The notes: a model not told the origin generated them from the letters alone. A DNA stretch of 64,000 bases from an uncultured Neomegalonema sp. (GCA_937995735.1 CALKIZ010000003.1:62001-126000); one strand, 5' to 3'. Positions 1 to 8,240 are shown, counted from the first letter of the stretch. Program-made: numbers and translations.

Positions 1-37
1 GTTCCCCTCAAGCATCAGCTGACCCGGATGTCGTGTG

Positions 38-64
38 TTGGCACTCTATCCGGACGAGTGCTAA
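38..64. promoter_or_regulatory. CIRCE element (HrcA operator)
   Basis: The sequence reads TTGGCACTC, nine bases, then GAGTGCTAA. This is the CIRCE palindrome (TTAGCACTC-N9-GAGTGCTAA) with one mismatch in the left arm. CIRCE is the binding site of the HrcA repressor and sits in front of groESL or dnaK operons in many bacteria. No chaperone gene lies to its right, and a heat-shock-type promoter to its right points left, so the regulated operon probably starts just outside the window on the minus strand. The match is seen directly; the identity of the target is inferred. Confidence 0.88.
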
Positions 65-82
65 TGCTTGCGAGAAACTGAG

Positions 83-109
83 GTAAGGGGCGCGGCTCTC
101 AGAGTCAAG
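83..109 (-). promoter_or_regulatory. sigma32-type promoter reading leftwards
   Basis: On the minus strand CTTGACT (103-109) is followed after 12 bases by CCCCTTAC (83-90). This resembles the RpoH consensus CTTGAAA-N11-15-CCCCATNT. The predicted start of transcription falls between this promoter and the CIRCE element, the arrangement expected for a groESL operon under both RpoH and HrcA. A minus-strand GAGGGG near bases 4-9 could be the ribosome binding site of a gene starting just outside the window. Confidence 0.6.
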
Positions 110-156
110 AGATCGGTGTGACAGAATTTTTCTGATTTTGGATTTTGCACTTTCGA

Positions 157-194
157 GGCACTCTTTGTGCTGTTTTACGGGTTAAAAGAGTGCC
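157..194. repeat. inverted repeat with GCACTC/GAGTGC arms
   Basis: GGCACTCTTT (157-166) and AAAGAGTGCC (185-194) are perfect complements around an 18-base loop. The arm core repeats the CIRCE half-site, but the spacing is far wider than nine bases. No T-run follows on either strand, so it is not an obvious terminator. It lies between the leftward heat-shock promoter and the rightward molybdenum gene cluster. The rest of 1-335 holds no gene that I can see. Confidence 0.6.
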
Positions 195-335
195 GATTAA
201 CGGATTTTACCAGACATTTTAGCTGGTTTTCTCTGTCGGGTTCCTGATCTTGCAGGAGTTTTTACGCGATTTTCCATGCCTCGACAAAGCTATGGTCTAT
301 GTGATCCTCTGAACGCTTGAACGAGGGGAGGGCTT

Positions 336-1271
336 ATGGCCGGAGATTTCGAGTCGATTGATGATGTCCAGCGCCGTCTCGCAGAGGTCAATTACGTGTG
401 CGGGAGGGGCCTCGCGACGGTTGTTTTCCTGTCTTTAAAACTCGGACGACCCATCTTTCTGGAAGGCGAGGCTGGTGTTGGAAAGACTGAAATAGCTAAA
501 GCAATCAGTACGTTACTTGGTCGAAAATTGATCCGCTTGCAATGTTATGAAGGGCTGGATGCGGCATCCGCCGTGTACGAATGGAACTACGCTGCGCAGA
601 TGGTCGAAATCCGTTTGGCCGAAGCGGTTGGGGTGGAGGATCGCGATGCGATAGCTTCGGATGTCTTCTCCGAAAAGCATTTGATTTCAAGGCCTTTGCT
701 GGAAGCGATGCGCCCGCAGGACGGCGGCGCACCTGTTTTGCTCATCGACGAAATCGACCGCGCGGATGAACCTTTTGAAGCGTTTCTGCTCGAGGCCCTA
801 AGCGATTTTCAGGTTACAATTCCGGAGGTTGGCGTGATCAAAGCGCCCGAACCGCCCATCGTGATCGTCACTTCAAACCGCACCCGCGAAGTCCATGATG
901 CCCTCAAACGCCGCTGCCTCTATCACTGGGTAGATTATCCGAATTTCGAGCGTGAATTAGAGATTTTGCAGGCGAAAGCACCCGAAGCATCCGAAACGTT
1001 ATCTCGTGAAGTTGCTGCATTTATTCAAAGGCTTAGGAATGAGGATCTGTTCAAAAACCCCGGTGTTGCGGAGACATTAGATTGGGCAAAAGCACTGGTT
1101 GCGCTCGATGCGGTTGCACTTGATCCTCAGTCCATCTCTGACAGCTTGGGCGCACTCCTGAAATACCAAGATGACATCGCTAAAATGCAAGGCTCAGAAG
1201 CGAGCCGTATTCTTGATGAAGCGCGTCAAGATTTAACAGGCCGAAGCACTGAAGCAAAGGGCCGAACGTGA
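336..1271 (+). CDS. MoxR/CoxD-like AAA+ ATPase
   Basis: Predicted cytoplasmic AAA+ ATPase of the MoxR family (311 residues). Walker A is GEAGVGKT at residues 44-51 and Walker B is VLLIDE at about 134-139; a sensor-like TSNRTREVHDALKRRC stretch follows. In CO dehydrogenase clusters the homologue CoxD works with the VWA protein CoxE to assemble or activate the Mo-containing active site. Here the next gene is a CoxE-like VWA protein that overlaps it by four bases (GTGA), which supports that role. The ATG is preceded by a GAGGGGAGG ribosome binding site seven bases upstream. Family assignment is firm; the exact client enzyme is unknown because no Mo-hydroxylase subunits are in the window. Confidence 0.88.
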   Translation: MAGDFESIDDVQRRLAEVNYVCGRGLATVVFLSLKLGRPIFLEGEAGVGKTEIAKAISTLLGRKLIRLQCYEGLDAASAVYEWNYAAQMVEIRLAEAVGVEDRDAIASDVFSEKHLISRPLLEAMRPQDGGAPVLLIDEIDRADEPFEAFLLEALSDFQVTIPEVGVIKAPEPPIVIVTSNRTREVHDALKRRCLYHWVDYPNFERELEILQAKAPEASETLSREVAAFIQRLRNEDLFKNPGVAETLDWAKALVALDAVALDPQSISDSLGALLKYQDDIAKMQGSEASRILDEARQDLTGRSTEAKGRT

Positions 1272-2590
1272 CAGCAGACTTTTACGATTCCCCCACGAAA
1301 CTATCTGAAAACATTGCACATTTTGCGCGTGCTCTGCGCAAAGCCGGTATACCGCTCGGGCCTGCTAGATTGGTGGATGCCATCCATGCTGTTGAACAGG
1401 CCGGCTTTTCTTCGAAGATCGATTTTTATCACACTCTGCGAGCCTGTTTCGTTTCCAAACGCAGCCAAATAACTGTTTTTGATCAATGCTTTCGCATGTT
1501 TTGGCGTGACCCTCAATTCCTAGAGCGCATGATGGGTGCGCTGATGCCAGAGATGAAAGCGCCGACGAACCGCGAGAAGCAAGCCGCTGAGCAACGCGCT
1601 TCAGAAGCCTTGTTGGATGGTGCGGAAAAACCGCCTTTGCCGCCTTCGGCCGAACAGGAAGAAGACACGATAGAATTTGATGCCAGCTTATCGTTTTCGG
1701 GTACGGAAAAGCTGGCTTCCCGCGATTTTGAACAGATGACAAATGAGGAAATCCGCGCCGCTGAAACGATGATAGCGACGTTGAGACTGCCCGTTCAACC
1801 TTTGCCCACGCGACGAACGGTCAAGGCACAGCGGGGCAGTCGTCCTGATTGGCGCGGTGCAATGCGAACTGCCATGAAGCCCGGTGCAGTTCCGATTTTA
1901 CCGGTAAAACAACGCTCTAAAATGTGGCCCTCGCTTGTGGCTTTGTGTGATATTTCGGGGTCAATGAGCAACTATTCACGGATGTTCCTGCATTTTCTCC
2001 ATGCGGCGATGCGGCATGAGGGGGATGGGTGGAGCAAGGTCAATGCTTTTACGATAGGGACGAAATTAACAAATATTTCCAATGCCTTACGTCATCGTGA
2101 CCCGGATGAAGCGCTGGAGGCTGCGGGGCATGAAGCACAGGATTGGGAAGGCGGCACACGGCTTGGTCCGGCGCTGGCGGACTTCAATCAGAATTGGTCT
2201 CGCCGAGTGCTTGGGCGCGGTGCGACGGTGCTGTTGATTACCGATGGTTTAGACCGTGCGGACCCTGATTTATTGCAAGCTGAGGCGCGCCGTCTGCGGC
2301 TGTCTTCGCGCAAACTAATCTGGCTTAACCCATTGTTACGGTGGGAAGAATTTTCACCGAAAGCGCGCGGCGTTCGGGCATTGCTGAGCGAGGTCGACAG
2401 CTTTCGCGCAGCGCATAATATTGCGAGTCTCAAAGATTTGGCGGAGGCCTTGATGCGCCCTGATGATGTGGGCGTTCGGGCGCGCTACCGTCGGGAGTTG
2501 GCGCAGATGGATACCGATGAAGCGACACCGCCGCATGAAGCTTACAGTAATCGGTGGTGGGAAGACCGCTCGAGATGGGGGATGACATGA
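1268..2590 (+). CDS. CoxE-like VWA domain protein
   Basis: 440-residue protein with a C-terminal von Willebrand A domain. The MIDAS metal site DISGSMS is at residues 228-234, and LLITDGLDRADPD lies further down. The N-terminal part is helical and charged, as in CoxE proteins. VWA proteins of this kind partner MoxR ATPases, here encoded just upstream with a GTGA overlap, so the GTG at 1268 is the likely start and translation is coupled. The pair is expected to act as a chaperone or insertase for a molybdenum hydroxylase. The gene also overlaps the following xdhC by four bases (ATGA), giving a tightly coupled operon. Confidence 0.87.
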   Translation: MTADFYDSPTKLSENIAHFARALRKAGIPLGPARLVDAIHAVEQAGFSSKIDFYHTLRACFVSKRSQITVFDQCFRMFWRDPQFLERMMGALMPEMKAPTNREKQAAEQRASEALLDGAEKPPLPPSAEQEEDTIEFDASLSFSGTEKLASRDFEQMTNEEIRAAETMIATLRLPVQPLPTRRTVKAQRGSRPDWRGAMRTAMKPGAVPILPVKQRSKMWPSLVALCDISGSMSNYSRMFLHFLHAAMRHEGDGWSKVNAFTIGTKLTNISNALRHRDPDEALEAAGHEAQDWEGGTRLGPALADFNQNWSRRVLGRGATVLLITDGLDRADPDLLQAEARRLRLSSRKLIWLNPLLRWEEFSPKARGVRALLSEVDSFRAAHNIASLKDLAEALMRPDDVGVRARYRRELAQMDTDEATPPHEAYSNRWWEDRSRWGMT

Positions 2591-3624
2591 CCACAAATCA
2601 TGACCAAATCCCTGAAATTGCACTGGAATGGGCGAAGAGCGGGCGCAAGGTTGCGCTGGCGACTGTTATCGAGACATGGGGGTCTGCCCCCCGGCAACCC
2701 GGTGCGCTTTTGGCGATTTCCGGTGATGGAGAACTGGCCGGGTCGGTTTCGGGCGGCTGTGTCGAGGGCGCGGTTGCGGCGGAAGCCCTTGAGGCAATGG
2801 AGGACGGCACCTGTAAGCTATTGAAATACGGGGTTTCTGACGATGATGCGTTCGCTGTTGGTTTGGCTTGCGGGGGTACGATCCGCATTCTGGTCGAGCC
2901 GGTTGGCATCGGCGAAGGCTTGCCGCTGGATATGCTCAGCGCTCTTTGTGAGGCACGCTCTAAACGAGAGCGAACTGTTCTTGCAATCAATCTGAACACG
3001 AAAAATCGTCAGGTAATATCCGTGGATTCAGAGGCAAAACCCTTGGATGGTCTTGCAAAACCCTCGCGGGATGCTTGCAATTCTGACAAATCGGGCTTTG
3101 CGGACAGAGAAAATCCTGAATGGTTTCTCGCCGTCCATAATCCTCCGCTCAAAATGGCCATTATCGGAGCCGCCCATATCGCACAGCCACTGTCGGTGAT
3201 GGCGCGCATGACCGGCTTCGATGTGACGGTCATTGACCCGCGTGAGAGCTTTTCTTCAGAAGCCCGATTCCCGGATGTGACGATCTCCCGCGATTGGCCG
3301 GACGAAGCCCTGCGCGCGCTGTCCCCTGATGCGCGCACCGCAATCGTCTGTCTTAGTCATGATCCGAAGATTGATGACCCCGCGCTGAAAGTCGCCTTCG
3401 ATTCGCCCGCCTTTTACATCGGCGCACTCGGCTCTACCCGCACCAGTGCAAAGCGGCACGACCGGTTGATTGCCGAAGGCCATACCGCTGAAGACCTCGC
3501 TCGGATCGCTGGACCGATTGGTCTGGACATCGGGTCCAAAAGCCCCGCTGAGATTGCGGTTTCGATTATGGCTCAGATTGTGGAGCGTCTTCGCAAACCC
3601 CAAACCAAACCCGAGCTGAGCTAG
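2587..3624 (+). CDS. xdhC: XdhC/CoxI family molybdenum cofactor protein
   Basis: XdhC-family protein, about 345 residues from the ATG at 2587. An upstream start at 2554 is possible, but 2587 gives the usual ATGA coupling, a GGGGG ribosome binding site and the standard N-terminus. Visible family motifs are ETWGSAPRQPG, SVSGGCVEG and GLACGGTIRILVEP in the N-terminal half, then an NAD-binding-like segment (AIIGAAHIAQPL), YIGALGST and GLDIGSKSPAEIAVSI. XdhC proteins bind molybdenum cofactor, promote its sulfuration and hand it to xanthine dehydrogenase or related enzymes. The neighbours agree with that role. Confidence 0.92.
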   Translation: MTTNHDQIPEIALEWAKSGRKVALATVIETWGSAPRQPGALLAISGDGELAGSVSGGCVEGAVAAEALEAMEDGTCKLLKYGVSDDDAFAVGLACGGTIRILVEPVGIGEGLPLDMLSALCEARSKRERTVLAINLNTKNRQVISVDSEAKPLDGLAKPSRDACNSDKSGFADRENPEWFLAVHNPPLKMAIIGAAHIAQPLSVMARMTGFDVTVIDPRESFSSEARFPDVTISRDWPDEALRALSPDARTAIVCLSHDPKIDDPALKVAFDSPAFYIGALGSTRTSAKRHDRLIAEGHTAEDLARIAGPIGLDIGSKSPAEIAVSIMAQIVERLRKPQTKPELS

Positions 3625-4613
3625 TGGATTTCGGAACGGTCACACTAGACATTGCAGAGGGTGGCATTCTCGCACATTCCCTACGCGGCGACGGCTTTGT
3701 CCTCAAAAAAGGAACCCTGCTCACGTCAGAGCATATCGCTAAATTGACGGCTTCCGGCATTGAAACGATCTGCATTGCGCGTCTGTCCACCAATGATGTG
3801 GACGAAGACAAAGCGGCGTTGTCACTCGCGATGGCGGCACAAGGAACCGGCCTTACATGCGATAAGCCCTTTACAGGTCGGTGCAATTTACGCGCGGCTT
3901 CGTCGGGTGTGCTGCGTGTTAAGGCGGAGGCGGTAAATTCGGCCAATGCTGTGGATGAAGCGCTTACGCTTGCCACACCGCCAGATTATGCCCGCCTGAA
4001 CGCAGGCCAGCTTGCTGCGACCGCGAAAGTGATCCCGTATGCTGCGTTGAACAGCTCGGTAGAGCAGGTCACAGACCTGCTTGATAAGGCGCTCACTTTG
4101 TATCCGTTTCAGCCGATGAAAACCGTGTTGATTACCACACAGGCCGAAGGCCAAAAGGACTCCATAATTGTCAAGGGTACAGAAGCGGTAAGCACCCGCC
4201 TCGCCGCGCTTGGTTCTCCCGCGCCGGTTAGTATTGCTGTGTCTCATTTGGAAACAGAGATTGCCGATGCATTGCAAAGCGCACCGTCTGCTGATCTCGT
4301 TTTGATTTTGGGAGGCTCGGCAACATCAGACCGGCGGGATGTTGCTCCGGCGGCAGTATCCGCAGCGGGAGGGAGCATCGAGCGTTTCGGGATGCCGGTC
4401 GATCCCGGCAACCTTCTTGTGCTGGGCACATTCAGAGGCAAGCCTCTAATCGTTTTGCCCGGATGCGCCCGATCCCTCGCCTTAAACGGAGCGGATTGGG
4501 TGCTGGAGAGGATGGCGGCGCGGTTACCCGTAACCGCCGCAGACATCGCGGCAATGGGTGTCGGCGGGTTGCTCAAGGAAATCCCGACACGGCCCCAACC
4601 AAGGGAGCGATGA
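3624..4613 (+). CDS. molybdopterin-binding (MoaB/MoeA-like) protein
   Basis: 329-residue protein with a C-terminal molybdopterin-binding domain. LILGGSATSDRRDVAPAA, FGMPVDPGNLLVLG and LPGCARS are the recognisable segments, and the protein ends in MGVGGLLKEI...RPQPRER. As I recall the family, Hyphomicrobiales often encode one protein of about 530 residues in which this part is fused to a MobA-like nucleotidyltransferase. Here the chain stops at the expected junction, and the transferase is a separate gene 572 bases downstream. The GTG start overlaps the xdhC stop by one base (TAGTG), so it is translationally coupled. Likely role: binding or handing over Mo-molybdopterin for cytidylylation. Confidence 0.8.
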   Translation: MDFGTVTLDIAEGGILAHSLRGDGFVLKKGTLLTSEHIAKLTASGIETICIARLSTNDVDEDKAALSLAMAAQGTGLTCDKPFTGRCNLRAASSGVLRVKAEAVNSANAVDEALTLATPPDYARLNAGQLAATAKVIPYAALNSSVEQVTDLLDKALTLYPFQPMKTVLITTQAEGQKDSIIVKGTEAVSTRLAALGSPAPVSIAVSHLETEIADALQSAPSADLVLILGGSATSDRRDVAPAAVSAAGGSIERFGMPVDPGNLLVLGTFRGKPLIVLPGCARSLALNGADWVLERMAARLPVTAADIAAMGVGGLLKEIPTRPQPRER

Positions 4614-4645
4614 ATCTCGCTCTCTAAGTTTTGGCAGTTCGGAAA

Positions 4646-5026
4646 TTAGTTTTCTTTGGCCATCAGCTTGATGGTATCGCCGAGATTGGCGACCAGACGG
4701 CGGCGGCTTTGCGTTTGCTGACGGTCGCGGACATTGATGTCTTTTTCCATCTGCGCGAGCCGTTGCTCGAACTCTTTTTCCATTGCCGCAAAGCGCTCAT
4801 CAGCTGCTTTTGCCAATTTCTCGAAGCGATCATCGGTCGAGGATTCCAACTCAAGGACACGATCTTCCAGAAACGCAATTCGATCTGAGGTCGCAGATTG
4901 TGCGTCACCGAACAACAGCGTCTGAACGGTATTTAGACGCTGAGCCAGTTCTGCTTCCGTAACGTTGGTGTTCGTGTCGTTGGACGTATTTGTATTTGCG
5001 ATTTTTTGTGCGGTTGCGGCAGCCAT
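4646..5026 (-). CDS. small coiled-coil protein of unknown function
   Basis: 126-residue protein running against the surrounding molybdenum genes. The centre (roughly residues 40-105) has heptad-like hydrophobics in charged sequence (RVLELESSTDDRFEKLAK, FEQRLAQMEKDI), so it is probably a long coiled coil. The N-terminus is rich in Ala, Thr and Asn. There is no signal peptide or membrane segment. The start at 5026 is chosen because AAGGGA lies six bases before it; a longer form could begin at 5074 but has no ribosome site. It separates two domains that are fused in relatives, so it may be an insertion. I do not recognise the family. Confidence 0.65.
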   Translation of the reverse strand: MAAATAQKIANTNTSNDTNTNVTEAELAQRLNTVQTLLFGDAQSATSDRIAFLEDRVLELESSTDDRFEKLAKAADERFAAMEKEFEQRLAQMEKDINVRDRQQTQSRRRLVANLGDTIKLMAKEN

Positions 5027-5185
5027 TTTCATTCCCTTACTTCTGGTCGAGACTAAAATTTCCTCGAAAGACATGGTTAAAGGTCTACGAAACTTGTTGA
5101 GTTGGAATTAACGCGCCGGATTTTGATGTTTAATAAGGAAAGCATTAGACTCATCGCCAAAAGTCTGACGGATATATAAAGGCCC

Positions 5186-5806
5186 ATGACAATCCATAAT
5201 CGCATTGCTGTCATTCTTCTTGCTGCGGGGGCATCCAGCCGTATGCGCGGACGGGATAAGCTGCTCGAAAAAGTGCAGGGCCTCCCGTTGCTTAGGCATG
5301 TTGCTAATGCGGCGCATAACAGCGTCGCTAAAGAAATGATTGTGGTGTTGGGCGCACAGGCGGATGCCCGGCAAAAGGTACTGGATGCGCTTCCGGTTCG
5401 CTATGCTTTGAATAAGGATTGGGAAACCGGAATGGGATCATCGATTCGATCCGGTATTGCCGACGTATCAACTGATACGGATGCCGTTCTGATTCTGCTC
5501 GGAGACATGCCGGAGGTCAGTACAAGCCTGATTGATGCGCTCATCACCGCTTTTGATTCGCAACAAGGCAAAGATATCGTGCGCCCGATCTCGGCTTCGG
5601 GGCCGTTTGGTAATCCCATTCTGTTTGGCAAGCGTCACTTTCCGGCGCTCATGGCTTTAACCGGCGATTCGGGAGCAAAACCGATCATTGCAGCTCATTC
5701 AAACAGCGTTTTGGATATTCCAACTCAGAGTGATGGCGTGTTGATTGACCTGGATACACCGGAAGCATGGGCGGCATGGCGGGCCGGACAAGAGAAGGTT
5801 GTGTGA
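5186..5806 (+). CDS. MocA/MobA-like molybdenum cofactor cytidylyltransferase
   Basis: 206-residue nucleotidyltransferase of the MobA-like NTP-transferase family. The N-terminal nucleotide-binding motif LLAAGASSRMRGRDKL is at about residues 11-26. GMGSSIRSGI, LLGDMP and GNPILFGKRHFPAL follow in the order of the MocA group. MocA links CMP to Mo-molybdopterin to make the cytosine dinucleotide cofactor of the xanthine-oxidase/CO-dehydrogenase family, consistent with CoxDE-like and XdhC proteins upstream. In relatives this domain is the C-terminal half of a fusion with the molybdopterin-binding protein. A weak AAAGG ribosome site precedes the ATG. Cytidylyl rather than guanylyl specificity is inferred from context. 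Confidence 0.83.
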   Translation: MTIHNRIAVILLAAGASSRMRGRDKLLEKVQGLPLLRHVANAAHNSVAKEMIVVLGAQADARQKVLDALPVRYALNKDWETGMGSSIRSGIADVSTDTDAVLILLGDMPEVSTSLIDALITAFDSQQGKDIVRPISASGPFGNPILFGKRHFPALMALTGDSGAKPIIAAHSNSVLDIPTQSDGVLIDLDTPEAWAAWRAGQEKVV

Positions 5807-5913
5807 TTTTAATGGTGCATTCAGTGCAATCATAATCGAGGAAACCGCGTTAAGACGGTTGCACCTCGCTACGTGCCTGATAACCTGAAGGTCAAAGGGA
5901 GGTGCGATACCAC

Positions 5914-7056
5914 ATGCATCCAATATCAAAAATGGCGCTCCAAAGACTTGCTTTGGGGATTTTCACACTCTTTGTCGTTTCAGTCATCATTGCAGGGGCC
6001 GTCGAGTTCCTGCCGGGGGATTTGGCACAAGAGATTTTAGGACAAGCCGCAACACCTGAAGCCGTTGCAGCATTCCGGGCAGAGGTTGGCCTCGATAAGC
6101 CCCCCGTTGAGCGATATTTCTCGTGGCTGGGCGGTGTAGCGCAAGGCGATTTCGGCGTATCACTGGCAACCAAACGGTCCATTTCCGAGCTTATCTCAGC
6201 GCGCCTCGGGAATACGCTCTTCCTTGCCGGATTTGCCGCTGTGATTGCGGTTCCGTTGGCGGTAACGCTTGGGATGCTTGCGGCACTTTACCGAAATACA
6301 TGGTTTGACCGCTTGGTCAACGTATCGACCCTCTCGTCGATCTCCTTCCCGGAATTTTTCGTCGCCTACGTTCTGATCCTCTTCCTTTCTGTTGGTTACG
6401 GTTTCGATGCGCGCTGGGTCCTGGCATTGATCGGATTGTTTCTGCTGGTCGAAGGTTTTGGCGCGGTGAAAGAAGGCAAACGTATTGGCCGGTTTTCGGT
6501 GATCGGTACAATCTTCGGGATCATTGGCCTTGCGATGGTCGTCAATGCGCTCTTCGGATGGTGGAACTTCAAAGTCGGTGCGGTCAGCGCCTTCCCGTCC
6601 ATTTCAAACATTTCATCGGGTGCAGAGTTCGGAGAGCGCGTTCACCGCAGTTTCTTGCCTGCATTAACGCTGACTTTGGTGGTGACGGCACATATGATGC
6701 GCATGACGCGGGCCTCAATCATCAACCTGATGGCGTCACCTTATATTGAGATGGCGCGGCTAAAGGGCATGTCTCCGGCGCGGATCATCGTCAAACACGC
6801 CTTGCCGAACGCTCTTGCACCGATCATCAACGTGATAGCCGTCAACTTGGCCTTCCTGATTACCGGCGTGGTCGTTGTTGAGGTGGTGTTCGTTTATCCG
6901 GGCCTCGGACAGCTTTTGGTCGATTCGGTGTCGAAGCGCGATATTACAGTGGTACAAGGGTGCTGTTTGATTTTCGCTGCGACCTATATTTTGCTTAACC
7001 TGACTGCGGATATTCTGGCCATTGCCACGAACCCGCGTCTTCTTCACCCGAAATAA
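5914..7056 (+). CDS. DppB-type ABC transporter permease
   Basis: Inner-membrane permease of the peptide/nickel ABC family, about 380 residues. The N-terminus has the usual first membrane helix and a periplasmic loop carrying FLPGD and DKPPVERYFSWLGGVAQGDFGVS. The EAA loop that contacts the ATPase reads EMARLKGMSPARIIVKHALPN near residue 285. Compared with typical DppB proteins (about 310-340 residues) there is an extra hydrophobic stretch near residues 165-225, probably two added membrane helices. The ATG at 5914 is chosen with GGGAGG upstream; a GTG at 5902 sits too close to that site. It begins a transporter operon with 7070 and 8322. No binding-protein gene is nearby, so the substrate is unknown. 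Confidence 0.88.
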   Translation: MHPISKMALQRLALGIFTLFVVSVIIAGAVEFLPGDLAQEILGQAATPEAVAAFRAEVGLDKPPVERYFSWLGGVAQGDFGVSLATKRSISELISARLGNTLFLAGFAAVIAVPLAVTLGMLAALYRNTWFDRLVNVSTLSSISFPEFFVAYVLILFLSVGYGFDARWVLALIGLFLLVEGFGAVKEGKRIGRFSVIGTIFGIIGLAMVVNALFGWWNFKVGAVSAFPSISNISSGAEFGERVHRSFLPALTLTLVVTAHMMRMTRASIINLMASPYIEMARLKGMSPARIIVKHALPNALAPIINVIAVNLAFLITGVVVVEVVFVYPGLGQLLVDSVSKRDITVVQGCCLIFAATYILLNLTADILAIATNPRLLHPK

Positions 7057-7069
7057 GGAGGACGCACAG

Positions 7070-8230
7070 ATGGCAGATGTCACCAATGATCCAATGGCCC
7101 TTTCCGCTGATGCCGAAGCTCCGCGCGTTGAACAGGAATCGCGTTGGGTGACGGTACGGCGCGCTTTTCGTTCCGCGCCGCTAACAGCTTGGTTCGGGAT
7201 GGTCGTGATCGTACTTTATATTGTGGTAGCGATCTTTGCGCCTCTGATTGCACCATACGACGAAACAGAAGTCGTCGGGGATTCTTTCTTTGAACCCGGA
7301 ACACTGATGTTCACCTCTGACACGGTTGAAGATGGCCGGGCGTTTAAAAAAGATCTAACGACACACTTCGATGGTGTGATCGAAAGACTGGAGATTAACT
7401 CCGAAAATATGCGGGATATTTTCATAACGTCCGATGCGCCTGAAAAGATATTTGTAAAGAAATTTGTTGATGATCCCGAGTGGGGAATAACCCCACAGCA
7501 ATTCGACTCTTTCGCCGGCGAACTGAGAACATATCTTGCGCCGCACGACTTTACCGAGGACGCTCTCGAACTTGGTACGGATCAGATCGGACGCGATACG
7601 ATGTCCAGAATGATCTATGCGGCCCGGAATACCGTCGGTATCGCGCTCGTAACGACAATCCTGTCCTTTACGTTGGGCAGCCTTTTGGGAATGCTTGCGG
7701 CGGTTGTCGGCGGCTGGACGGATAATATCCTGTCGCGGATCGTCGATGTTCTGATGTCGATTCCGCAACTCATCTTCGCCTTGCTCTTACTGACCATCCT
7801 TGGCGCAAATGTGATTAATATGATCCTCGTGATCGCCTTGCTCGACAGCACAAGGGTTTATCGCCTGATGCGCGCAGTGGGCATGAACATCGTGGTGATG
7901 GATTATGTCGAAGCCGCCAAGCTGCGCGGCGAAGGCCTGTGGTGGTTGATCCGAAAGGAAATCCTGCCGAACGCTCTGGCTCCGCTGATTGCCGAATTCG
8001 GCCTCAGGTTCTGCTTCGTGTTCCTGACCATTGCCGCCCTCTCGTTCCTCGGCCTTGGTATCCAGCCGCCAACGGCGGATTGGGGAACCATGGTTCGTGA
8101 CAATGCGCAGCTTATCACTTTTGGGCAACCTGTTCCTCTTTATCCCGCTGCGGCGATTGCGTTGCTGACCATCGCGGTCAACTTCGTCGTTGATTGGATG
8201 CTGCACCGTTCCAGTGGCCTCAAAGAGTAA
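7070..8230 (+). CDS. DppC-type ABC transporter permease with periplasmic insert
   Basis: Second permease of the peptide-type ABC transporter, 386 residues from the ATG at 7070, which has AAGGAGG eight bases upstream. The core is standard: one N-terminal helix ending in IAPYDETE, then GTDQIGRDTMSRMIYAAR, several helices and an EAA loop (YVEAAKLRGEGLWWLIRKEILPN). The segment between IAPYDE and GTDQIGRD is about 115 residues instead of the usual 20-40. It is acidic and soluble, so it probably forms a small periplasmic domain. The gene starts 13 bases after the DppB-type gene. The insert may help capture substrate, since no binding protein is encoded here; that is speculative. Confidence 0.88.
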   Translation: MADVTNDPMALSADAEAPRVEQESRWVTVRRAFRSAPLTAWFGMVVIVLYIVVAIFAPLIAPYDETEVVGDSFFEPGTLMFTSDTVEDGRAFKKDLTTHFDGVIERLEINSENMRDIFITSDAPEKIFVKKFVDDPEWGITPQQFDSFAGELRTYLAPHDFTEDALELGTDQIGRDTMSRMIYAARNTVGIALVTTILSFTLGSLLGMLAAVVGGWTDNILSRIVDVLMSIPQLIFALLLLTILGANVINMILVIALLDSTRVYRLMRAVGMNIVVMDYVEAAKLRGEGLWWLIRKEILPNALAPLIAEFGLRFCFVFLTIAALSFLGLGIQPPTADWGTMVRDNAQLITFGQPVPLYPAAAIALLTIAVNFVVDWMLHRSSGLKE

Positions 8231-8240
8231 ATTGGCTAAA

